Shown here: positions 45,099 to 55,788 of the stretch, piece after piece
Layout of the letters: every line of letters starts with the position of its first letter
How positions within the stretch are numbered: the stretch's first letter is position 1
NCBI GenBank assembly: GCA_025526935.1
Contig: JAHLKD010000036.1
Coordinates: forward strand, 310,001-374,000
Origin: Cladochytrium replicatum
Lineage: Eukaryota > Chytridiomycota > Chytridiomycetes > Cladochytriales > Cladochytriaceae
Length of the DNA: 64,000 nucleotides
Direction: 5' to 3'
The notes under the pieces: model-generated
Seen by the model: the letters and a program-made list of their open reading frames with translations, nothing else
The model's database searches: none
What the model was told of the DNA's origin: nothing
Position numbers and translations under genes: made by a program

Positions 45099-46611
45099 AT
45101 CTCGGGAGCTGGAAAATGATTGTAGTGGTGAGAAACTGGGACTATTCTAGACGGAAGGTCTAAAAACAAAAAAAGAGAAGAGAGTCAGACTCTATTAAAT
45201 GGTAAATAGCCGCGCTAGCATTATCTAGCCGGTTGCGGTACTTATTCACTAATGTTCCCCAAATGAGTTATCCCCCGAATCCTTGGTTCTGCTTGCTTCA
45301 GGCATGAGAGTTTATGATAGATACCTGTACATGTCCGTCAATCTCGCTCATTTCGGCGTGAATGAACGTGCTTCATATCAATCAGCTGTCAAAGACTATT
45401 AACAAAGATTAATTTCGAATGATTTGATATATTGGTTTACCTGTCGTTGTCGCCGAGTGTGTTCAACGGACTCATCTTGACATTATTTGGGACTATCGAC
45501 CAGAACGCGGAAACGAGGTTGAAAACTCTGGTAGCAGGCACGAAGGTGAATAAGACCACGCTGCCATGATTCCAAGATAAGATTAAGTGCGAATTTTCAG
45601 TGTCGATACGGCGAAACACATTCAGACCGCACAATGTCGCCGCGGGGGAAAAACGGTGGGAAGCGACATGATCAAAACCGGAACCACGGGGAGACAATCA
45701 CGTTCTCGCATTTCTGAAAAGAAGGATAAATAACCGGAAGCACAGTTCCTGAGAAAGTCTCCGATCGTCGCCGTCAGGAGCTATCTCTCTTTCCAGCTTA
45801 CTCTGTCGATTGGTTCCCATTTTGGTTCACGTTGTCAAGGAGACGATTCGTAGTTGAGGTTCTTAGCTTTAAGGTCTAACATTTTCACTTGCCCAGCGAC
45901 AACAGCAAGTTGAGAATGGCAAGAACATTCACACGGTATAAGCGGGACGACTCGACATTCCTCTGAGTGCGATTCGACATTGATGATCGCTCAATACTGG
46001 TCAAAGATATTTGAATTATTCTCCTTGAAGTCCGCAACGAGACAACCATAGGACGACATAGGCCGTATCCTCCTTATAGCGATGTCGACCAGTTGTGTTC
46101 GAGCAGATTCTTCATAAAAGGCCCGTTCCACGAATTTTCAACTAAATCGTCGCCAGACTGTTGGAATGTGTCAGCGATGTGAGGGAGGCTAATGTGTACA
46201 ACTCATCAGCAACAACTGTCAACAACGGCAACTGCAAACACACCTGAATACAGTAGATTGTTCAACGAACCTTCAAGTCTGGGAGGATATCCATCTTTGA
46301 AATAGTGCAACTGGAGCATCACTTGGAGTTGTGAGGGTTCGCTGCAAGCCAACATCAATTGCCTACCGGCCCAAAGCCAGGATCGAGACCTGAGGACCCT
46401 CTACTGATCCACACGCTCACCAGCAGCATCTACCGCTCTCTTTCCCCAGTGTTCAATCCCCCCCACCACCCACCCCTTGCTCGCCTCCCCCACGAAGCTT
46501 ATTTCCCAAACGGGCAGTGACGCGTTTCTCAGCTGTCAGAAAGACGCGCTTGAAAACTGAGAAGAACTCTTTCTGAAACGGAGAAAACAACCGCTGTTTG
46601 CTATAGAAACC
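45099..46611. other. intergenic, one weak small frame
   Basis: A minus-strand frame at 45697-45437 (86 codons) has a hydrophobic stretch (SVVLFTFVPATRVFNLVSAFW) and could be a small membrane protein, but nothing else supports it. Otherwise no gene is seen. The last 200 bases are a C/T-rich promoter region of the coiled-coil gene. Confidence 0.35.
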
Positions 46612-48999
46612 ATGTCAACCAGCGAGCAGATCGAGTTTGCTACCAGGCTCAAGGGAGGTACGTTTGATCCGAAAGCTGTCCTCACCCCCAATATCCACCA
46701 GTCCATCCATTGTTAAATTCCTGCCCCTCCTTTCATTTCACATCTATTCCACTCCCTTTACTCCTGATACCGATTCCGACCCACATCACAAACATCCACC
46801 TGCCCCCCGATCTCAGACTGGGAGAGGGAGGAAAGCTTCCAAGCTTGGATGGAAGAGATGAACGCTCTGTTCCAGCACAAACCGCAGATGTGCATGGAGA
46901 AGCTGCAGGCCTTCATCCTCCTGATCCGAAACAAGTTCGACGGCGAACGCCAAACGTACGAAGTCCTCCGAGACTACTACAATCAACAGGGTCGAACCAT
47001 CAACGACCTCAACGACCTTCTTGCGCTGAGGGTGGCCGATATATCCTTGCTTTCGAGTGATATTATGCGCTTGGAGATTGCGCTCGACGGATCTCAGCAG
47101 GATCTCTTTCTTCAAAAGCTCAAGACCCAGAGTACCGAGAGTCATTACGAGTTGCTCTGCCGAGAGATGGCGGAGAAGGACGTTTATATCGCCCAGCTAA
47201 AAGCCAGGAACGATCGGCTAAAGTGTGAAGCTGATGCGCGGGCGTATGTGATTCGCTCACTGAAAGCAAAGGTATCTGAATAAAGTTGTTCCTTGATCAG
47301 TGGAGATCAGCGCTGACTTAAGGATTATAGATCAAAGACTTGGAATACGAGATGGAAGTGGATCGAGAGAACGCCATGATGGCTAAGACTGTCTGCACCG
47401 CCAAAGTGGACGAATCGACTCAAACCATCCAGGAACTCGATGAAATGGAGCAGGACGGTGACTATGAGTCCGTCCTTGGTATTGTCGCGATTGTTGAGCT
47501 AGCGACCCTCACAAGAGAAGATTCCGGAGTACGTCGCTTGATGAGAGTAATGAATAAGTCTCAAACTTTATTGTAGGTGGTTGAACACAACCAAGAGACA
47601 CAAGTTACTGATGGTGCGAAAGCTCTTGTTGAGCTCTCCCTCGTTCGCAATGAGCTGGACGGTGAGTGCCGGTCACTTATTGCTGCTGTGGTTACTGCGG
47701 ACGCGAGTATCGGGCAATCAGATGAAGTTTCCGAGGTAAAATGCTTATGAGGAACCATCAATAAGCAATTAACGTTGCTGCAGGTGCATGTTGTGGAAAA
47801 CAACGAACAGATACAGGCTGTCATTGAGCCGCAAGGTTTTCCTAAAGGGGCGCGCGTTTGCACCGAGGAGATCGGTGACGACCAGGCACATCGTGATTCA
47901 GTTTTGTCTAGCGGGATCACAGTGCACTCCAGCCTCACAGTCGCAGAGTTCGACGTGAGCACCTCAGCAAGACTTCAATCGAAAAGTTCTATATCTTTCT
48001 TTTTGCAGGAGGTCGAACCAGAGCGAGAGATTCAAGTTATCGCTCGAGCACCCGCCGTCCGTGACTGCTCACTCGTTTCCATCGCGCGAACTTGCCTTCT
48101 CGAGGAGACTTTCCACTATGATATGCCAGTCTTCCTATTTTGTGACAACAGTAACACGACCGCGCACGAGTCAGTCATTGAAAACGGAGAGGCAAACTGC
48201 GATACAGCTCTGCCCGGAGAGGCTCGAGGCTCTGGCTGTGATCTTCAGACGGAAGCCGGAACAGAAGCCAAGCGGCTTGATCGATCGAGCAAAGGCACCC
48301 TTCAAGTCAACGAAAACGGATGTGACGACCGCGGACAAGAGCAAGTGATTGCAGTGAAACATGCTGACTCTGGCATTCTTGTGGACGAAATCGCCTCTGC
48401 TGCTCCATCCCACGCTGGAGTTGTGACTCTTGACGTCTGTGATGAAAATGAGGATGATATGCGAAACTCTTTCACTTTGTCAACCAAACATGATGATCGT
48501 ACTCCGGTGAAGGCAATTCATGTAGGCAGAGAGTGATTACTTTTTTGCAATTAATACTGATTGGACTGAAAGAAGAGCAAAGTGGACTTTGAGCCCGGAG
48601 AGGCTGTGAATGAAACGAGCCATGATTTGGGCATTGTGGAGGTACGTACAAAGCTCAGAACTTAAAGACATGTGAAATAACAACTGTTTTTCTTTAGGGT
48701 TCGGTGATTGTGGCTACAACATCCGCTGGAGATGAAATGAACATTTGTGGAGAGTTACAAGCTTTGACCGCGAGTGCAAATACGGAAACATGCAAATGTC
48801 AATGTCACTGTGGCACTTCAATGGTGAGGTTGACCCCGGATCGTCAATTTATCTGGCAAATCTCATGCATATGTGTTCGTAGGTGAAAGACGAACGAGTG
48901 TGCCCAGTGCTCTCTGCCCTCGACTTTGCATGGAGCAATTGCTGCCTTTGGCTCTTCGACCAGATCGGCAGCGTTGTCATTAGGATCATCGGAGCCTGA
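46612..48999 (+). CDS. acidic coiled-coil protein with a Cys cluster and hydrophobic C-terminus, 617 aa
   Basis: Nine exons join in phase: 46612-46657, 46817-47271, 47331-47528, 47577-47735, 47784-47954, 48009-48521, 48573-48641, 48698-48823 and 48883-48999. Residues about 15-210 are strongly helical with heptad-like spacing (WMEEMNALFQHKPQMCMEKL, then MEVDREN), a likely coiled coil. The middle 300 residues are acidic, low in structure, and rich in Val/Glu/Thr with repeated VVE- and VSEV-like bits. Near the end a CKCQCHCG cluster could bind metal. The last 24 residues (SNCCLWLFDQIGSVVIRII) could be a tail anchor or amphipathic helix. I do not recognise the family. The intron at 47955-48008 is 54 nt without a stop, so a retained-intron isoform would stay in frame. 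Confidence 0.75.
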
Positions 49000-49030
49000 A
49001 GAGTGTCGCACTGAAATTTCTAGAGAATAA

Positions 49031-49089
49031 ACCCCCCCACCCCCCAACCCAGGCCCCCCTCCCCCCCCCCCCCCCCCCCCAAAAAAAAA
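49031..49089. repeat. poly-C rich tract followed by A9
   Basis: Runs of 7, 6, 3 and 6 C are followed by an uninterrupted run of 20 C (49061-49080) and nine A, just downstream of the coiled-coil gene stop. The minus strand can form G-quadruplexes and the plus strand an i-motif. Such runs are also prone to assembly error. Confidence 0.9.
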
Positions 49090-50246
49090 GTGCTTACTTA
49101 GAATTTTAATGTAAATGTGTGTGAATAGAATTACTTCTACTTCAACGTCAATTTGTTTCCAGGAAATGACAGCTAAATGCACTCCAATTTCTCGCTGTCA
49201 GTTCGCCCATCCTCAGAAACAACGATAGCCTTCTAAGTATGTTTGGTGGCTGACAGAGCGGCCGGCCTTTTGGGTCAGCTTCCTAAGCTGTGCGTCAAGT
49301 GTGTTCCCAGTCGCTTTGGACGTATATATTTATGATAATGCTGGATATGGATGAAATAGATTTTCTCTGTACAAAAGTGGATATTGATAGTAATATATAC
49401 ACGTTGGGAGGATGTTTTTGGATCAGCACACGGAAACTTAACTTATTATAGGAATAATACGAATGTTAATTATGTTGTTGATCGTTGAAGAGATCCATTT
49501 CCCGGAGTGGAACCACAAGGAAACTCGTCAAATTTTTAAAGGTTCGTCGGGGCTGATCACGCTTTTGAAGTGGGGAATCGGTGATTACCTCAGCAGCCTC
49601 CTCATTCTCTCCTCATTGATCAGGTTATCGCCTTTCAGTAGTCATTGTGATTGCGGTCGCAGTTCCGGTTTTAAGGATAAGAGAACCGGACTACATCGAG
49701 ACCAGACAAAGAGAAAAAGGAATAAAGACAAGATGTATTGTTATATCCCTGATGATCTGTATCTTTCAGTTTCAGTCTGAAGTTGATGTGCGTAGGAACA
49801 TTAACAGGGAACAGAGGTCTTATAATGGCAGTCTCTGCATCAATATGATCTCACCGGCAAACGTGCCTCGATGTTTATTTGTTCATATATCGATTCCGCC
49901 CATTGCCGCCAGCACCAAATGGATATTGCTAAAGTACTGGTTACGAGTCTTTCGGTGGTTACACGATTCATTACATTTTCAAGATAGAGACTATTATTCG
50001 AAAACCAAAAAACATGTCAATACTCTATTAAAGCATCAACAGCATCGCAGGATCCGTGCTGTATATAGCGGGGTCATTCAGATCAAACGTTCAGGCTAGC
50101 AACCAATAAAAAACAATAAACCTTTCTGGGGATTTTTGAGGGAAGTGATCCGAAGAAGTTCGATAACAAAACATCTCTAAACATCTCTCTATCCAAAAAG
50201 CAATTGTAAGCTCAAACACCGTACCATATGCTCCCTGAAAATTCAC
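49090..50246. other. intergenic, no supported gene
   Basis: Short plus-strand frames (49463-50099) have no domain. This is the 3' flank of the RRM gene. Confidence 0.5.
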
Positions 50247-53200
50247 TTAAATCTGTAAAATCGCAGCCTGCCTTTCCCTCAGCTCCTCGCACTTCTTCTT
50301 CCACTCCTCGCACTCGATCCTTGCACTCTGCAACTCCTCTTCCAAGTTATCAATCCTCCTTATCAAGGAAGAAACCTCACTCTCCCTCACAAGCTCGTCC
50401 TCTCCAACTGTGGTTCCTTCCTCATCCTCATCCTCTTCCCTCGATGGCGTGTGTGCCACGGCCGCCGCCGCGGTCTGCGCGTGCTGGGGACTGCCTCCGA
50501 CAGGTGACAGGATGCTAGACCACACGTCCAGAGGCGGAACTTCGCTTTCGCTCGTTTCCGTCCGGAAATGCCGCGCGAGGAGCAGGGGGAAGCGGCCGAA
50601 GAGCATACGGGTGGGCTTGGAAGGGGAGGAGTCATAGGTGTATTTGGACGACCAGGGCTTGGCGATGGGTGCCGGTTTTCGCTTTTGGAAGTGCGAGGGG
50701 GTGTTGAGGATCGAGGAGGGCTCGCGGGCAGCGGAGCTGAGGGAGGTAGTGCGGTGGACGGGAACGGGGATGGGGTTGGGGCTCTGGGCCCCAAAGAGGA
50801 GCTCAGAAACTGAGACGGCGCGGGTTGGGGAGCAGGGAGATGCGACTGGTTTTGGATGATCCTGCATCCAGAAACTTGGGTACACTAGAAAGAAAGTCAT
50901 GAGTAATCTCTGTACGCAATTCGTTGAATTTCAAACCTAGCTGTTCGCCAGCATTTTCCACCTTCTCATCGGTGACCATAACAGATGTGTCAGAATGTTT
51001 GTGGCTCGTACTCTCATTCTGCTGCATTAATACACCACTGTTTTCTATCGCTGATTCTATCACCGATTCAGTATTCAAAGTCGCTGTTTCAGGACTGTTT
51101 TCATCTGTCTCGCATCCTTCAAATAAAGCAGGCTGCTTCTCGGCGGCTGGGGCAATTTTCACGCCAATGTACGCCTCAGAGCCCGCCTTTCGAAGATCAG
51201 ACATGTTCAAATCTTCTTGCAACATCTCCATCCCACCATCGATCCCTCCACTCAGTTTCGGGTCCGGCGGGTCGTTTGCGATCACTTCGATCGGCCCGGC
51301 ATCAGGGGCGGGGACTGGTTTGCTTTCTATGTATGTGTCGTGAGTTGGACTCCCGCAGATCTTGAGGTGGTCTACGAGCGTCTTGCTCAGGGACGACGTC
51401 CGCGAGGGCAGAAGGCTCGGTGGGTGAGCTTGAGCCAATTCCGCAGGCTCACCGAACGGTGACGACCAGACCAGAGACATGCTCGTGTTGTAATTCCAGG
51501 TCTCTGATCCAGTGTCGTTGGCATGCAGAGGCCAAAACGCGTATCCGGGCATACCACTACCACCAAACTCCGCCGCGTCAACCGTCGGCGCAAAGATCGA
51601 CGTCGCCGCGCGAAAAGTAGTGCAAATCGCCGGCGCCACGTTTCCATTCCTAAACACCATTGACGACGGTGCAAACATCGCCTCGCTTGGCGTCCGGCAC
51701 TGCTGCCTCAACCCCATCGGCGTCAACGGCGCCGCTGCTGCGTAGATCCCCGATCCAGACGCTTTGCTTGAGCCGTGGTAATACGTCGCGATCAGGTTCG
51801 TCGTCCTGTTCAGATCCTCCAGCGCGCGCCAGGACGACACCAGATCAGAAAAGTACACCTTGCACGACCCGCGGAAGAAGTACGCGTCACGGAAACCGTC
51901 GTAGGTCGCGAAGAGCTTTGTGAACTCGGCGGTCGTGGCATTGAAGGGGAGGTTGTTGACGTAGAGGGTTGGGTTCGGGTGACCGATGTTGTGCGGGGTG
52001 TATTTCTGGGTGTATTCTACTTTTGTGAACGTTGCGCGCATGGTCGAGGATTGGTGGATTGTGACGATGGACTTGGATGCGGATTCGATGTCGGCGAAAC
52101 ATGCAAAGCACCTGGAAAATAACATAATTAAGTTCTGCTGTTTGCCGAGATGCTCTTTTATGTGGCTACCAGTCACGATAGAATGCAAGTTTACGGAATC
52201 CAGCACAGTTCATCACGAAACTTCGCAGGTCCGCTCTGTCCATACACAAGTTTGTGATCTGAATCGTTGTTTTGGGCTGATTTTAATGATATACACATCA
52301 GCATGATAATAGAACTCTGTGGCAACGGACTAACCTGCTCCTCGGCGCGATTGCCCGAATACAAATCCGTCGGATCTTGTGACATGTTGCGAAGCTGGTT
52401 GGCCGCACACCCCATAACACCCGACGCGGAATTACCGCCAAACTGGTTCCTCGGTGCCTCCTTCCTCGTGTAGTTTGTGACGAGGTTGGTGGTTGTATTA
52501 AGATCCTCCAGAGCACGTTTGGCACAATCAATGTCTCTGAAGTACGAAAGGCACGATCCACTCTCAAACACAACACGCTCGAATCCTTCATACTGCTGGA
52601 GGATCTTTGCAATGTCGGGGTGAGGAGCATTGGCTGGATAAATGGTGACATGGAGAACCGAATTAGGCGGGTTGCTTGACGGACGAGTCCAGAATGGCGT
52701 GTAAGTAACATCAAATGTCGCTCTCATAGTACCCTGTAGCGATCCACGCTGGGGCAGGGAATTTGGCGGTAATCCAGTTGTGGACAAGTAGACTGCCCTG
52801 TGGATAGACTCGAGCGCGACGGACGCGGACTCAAAGTCGGTGAAGCAGACGTAGCACGATGCGCCGATATGGAAGTCTATTTTTGTGAAACCTGGGAACG
52901 AGGAGAAATATTTCTTCAAGTCGGCCATGTCGAGAGTCACGTTAGTGACGTGGATGGTGACCCGTGGGTTCAGAGAAGAGGGAGGGGGAACGGTTGCGGT
53001 GGCCGCATTCTGTGCGACAGAGCTGTCTGATCGAGAGAATTGATGGCGGTTTTGGGGTATGGGAGGTGTCTGTGACAGCCCATTCGGTATCCAAGGAGTT
53101 CCAGCGAGTGGAATCGCGACTGAGGAGACTACCGGATTTGACGTTGAGTCTGCTGGAACCCCAGGCTGTTGCTGCAAACTGAAGTTGGCACTTGCTGGTA

Positions 53201-53741
53201 CATTCGCCCAGGCATCCCATAGACATTTTGCGGAATCATAATTTGAGAAAATGAGAAGAAGACTTTGATCCGTGTCAACGGATATCTGATTTAAACCCGA
53301 GTAGCCAGCCAACGATTTGCTGATATCGTCGGCGGGACCGTAAGGGTGGTGAGGAGAGTAGCCGGTCTCAGAGGGAGTAAAGTTCAACCGAATAACATAA
53401 CAATCTAGCTGAAAAGAAGGAAAGATTGATCCAAAGGCTCTGACGCATGGCAAGTAGCTGTTCAAATTCACTGAATGACAACTTGGGTTGATTCCACCGG
53501 AGGGTGCTGGCTGGGGGTGCGGACGGACCAGGCGGGCAGGTGTGACAAACTCTTCTGAGCACAAATCATCTGGGAGGATATCAGCCTGATCTGAAGGAGG
53601 TACATGCTCATGCTCCTCTGTCTCTGCAGATGCCTCTGATGCCTGGATCAGAGTTGAAAGATGAGGATCTTGGCAAGGTGGTGCAGGTGACGCGGGAACT
53701 TCTGCGGGTTGAATTAGGTATCCAGATTGAACGATATCCAT
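50247..53741 (-). CDS. multi-RRM RNA-binding protein with C-terminal coiled coil, 1108 aa
   Basis: The minus-strand join is 53741-52335, 52276-52170, 52111-50937 and 50884-50247, in phase throughout. Four RRM-type domains can be read: VTIHVTNVTLDMADLKKYF near residue 257, VLHVTIYPANAPHPDI near 360, TTIQITNLCMDRADLRSF near 473 (rebuilt only across an intron), and TLYVNNLPFNATTAEF near 548. Each ends with a Tyr/Phe strand and an ALEDLN- or ESAS-like helix. A degenerate RRM-like segment (SLAGYSGLNQISV, then FSNYDSAKCLWDAW) lies near 150. RRM pairs 1-2 and 3-4 are similar, as if a two-domain unit was duplicated. The rest is Ser/Pro-rich. The last 55 residues form a coiled coil (LIRRIDNLEEELQSARIE). 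RNP aromatic residues are weak, so RNA affinity may be unusual. I know no close family. Confidence 0.82.
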
Positions 53742-54094
53742 AGCTGCAACGGAAGATCAACAGAACAGAGGAGAATCACACGACATCTGAGCACAGAATA
53801 AAGCTTGTGCTTATGGTTTCAATGGAACTCTACGGTGCCTGCGATCCAAATCCAAATTCGTGAGAAACACCAAAACGCGGATCACGTGTACTCGACGTGG
53901 TGTCGAAAAATTTGTAGCCGAATGGTGCTGAAATGAAGGCGTTGAAGCTGAAGCAAGTAGAGGAACAGACGAAGCGGAAGGCAGCGGAGAAAGATACTCT
54001 GAATTTATTCGGAAGTAGCATCTCACCAAGCTGCTTGCATATTTGCAGGTGCTGGGGCCTTTGGTGAAACACACGTTCTCTTCCACTCCAACTT
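53742..54094. other. 5' flank of the RRM gene
   Basis: No gene is seen. It is bounded on the right by the putative copia LTR. Confidence 0.4.
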
Positions 54095-54722
54095 GTTGGA
54101 AGCACCAAATACAGCTTAATGGTCAGTAAACATACTGGACAGATTGGCGAAGTGTTTTCTTCACTTCTTTCACGCTATCTCTCTGTCCAGATATGTTTTC
54201 CTTGTATTTACATCAATACACTTCGTTCACACTAGAGATCTGTCCAGTTTGACACAACTGGAATTTTGACCACCTCTTCTTTTAGGGAACGACAGCCAAT
54301 TCAATCTTAACAATACCACGCAATTTCCTGGAGCTCCAATCCGGGGAACTCTGTCTGACTTAGTGTGTTCCCGTCACTGGAAAGTTCACTCGGCAGCATG
54401 CTGCTCGAATAATTGAGATGCTATCTTCAGCCGCCCACAGAGCTGGACTTGTGCACAATGATGTTTGCCCCACCGACATGAACTCAGCGAAGGCTTCAGC
54501 AAGGTATTTCTGATTGGCTGGGGAGTCTGCAGAACAATTGATCAAGTTTCTATGAAGACCAAAACACATTCTTCAGTCTCGTTTTGATGATCAGTGTTTC
54601 CGCATCCCGCATCGAGAACTCCTCGAGGTCTCCAGTCTCTCTGTTCCGTCGTAGTGTGTTAGTGTGTATGATTTTTAAAGTGACTGTGGTAAGTAAGTCC
54701 TATAACGTACATAATCCAACAC
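54095..54722 (-). repeat. putative 3' LTR of the copia remnant
   Basis: On the element strand the candidate starts TGTTGGATTATG right after the purine tract and ends GGTGCTTCCAACA, giving TGTTGG/CCAACA inverted termini over about 628 bp. With no second copy, the left boundary is a guess. Confidence 0.45.
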
Positions 54723-55050
54723 ACGCTCCCAGTCCTTTAACAACATAAATGTTGCTGACTGAGTTGTTAAGTGACACAACGAGGATTTACTTGTTCAGTT
54801 TCTCTTTATCTTGAGACAACATTGACTGACTAATCCTAATGTATTTACGACGTTTGACAAACAACTTGTGTGGAAGTGGTTTTGTGAAAATATCCGCAAC
54901 CATTTATCTGAACTAACTTCTTTTCAATACATCGAGTAAAGAACTTTTCTCGAGTACCCAAGTGTTTGGTACGTCGATTGTTACTCATATTGTTTGCGAT
55001 TGCCTCAGTGGACTTGTTGTCCTGATACATGACTAGAGGTCTTTGTGATT
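54095..55050 (-). mobile_element. 5'-truncated Ty1/copia retrotransposon remnant
   Basis: Minus-strand frames give the end of a copia polyprotein. RNase H has the DNKSTEAIANN and RRTKHLGTREKFF motifs (about 55030-54906). After one frameshift the canonical C-terminus MVADIFTKPLPHKLF follows, ending in TAA at 54789-54787. A purine-rich tract (AAAGGACTGGGAGCG) then precedes a putative LTR. Upstream pol and the 5' LTR are not seen. The frameshift and truncation make it inactive. Confidence 0.72.
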
Positions 55051-55788
55051 TAACTTATACATTTTCGTTGGGCAGTTAAGAAGTTGAATTTAATGAAAGA
55101 ACATTAAAGAATCAGCAAGAATGATAATCACGACATAGATGCAGGTGTGTAAATGTAAGAGAACTGAATAAAGAATAGCGAAAGGTCAAAGTAAGAAAAG
55201 TCTGGTGGGTCGAGGGTGTCTCTCCTTGGGCACACCAATTCTTGCTAACAAATAATGCGAAATCCCTTCAACAACAATCCATAAATTTGCATTCCTTGGT
55301 CTAAAAGAAGATCCTTTTGAAATGGCTTTGCTCTGGAATTTCAACTAGGTAAGATTCATATTCGATGATACAGTTCTTTCCTCGTCGGACGTCGCCGGAA
55401 CGTCAAAGGTAACAACTGAAAAGGAACACCTACTGATCTCCGCTTTTAGACCCGCAAACCGGAAAGACAAATTTGATTCAGGGGGCGTGCGCCATTCCCA
55501 TATTTTAAGTGCGAAAGCAGCAGCGAGTGAGCAATGAATGAACCACAAGAACTGCAAACATGCCAGACCAGATACAGCTTATTATCATAACTGATAAAAT
55601 TTGCAAGCACATCTTTTGCCTGGTATTTTCATTATTATTACTATCTATTTTTGTTATTAATCACCCCGTTAAAACTGAAATTTTGTGTTATTTTCCAGAC
55701 ACCGACTTTGTGATCAGTTGGTTAAAAACCACAAACGTGATCGACTTGGACACGGACGACGCGCTGACCTGTGCTCGTCGTGGTCAGC
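55051..55788. other. 5' flank of the second NTPase-WD40 gene
   Basis: This is an AT-rich stretch without a supported gene. It may include more of the copia element, but no pol motif is readable. Confidence 0.4.

Noticed and set aside
52191-52206. Two overlapping RRM genes instead of one
   Set aside because: The reading-frame stop and new start lie inside what becomes a phased pair of introns. Joining rebuilds a complete third RRM, so one gene fits better.
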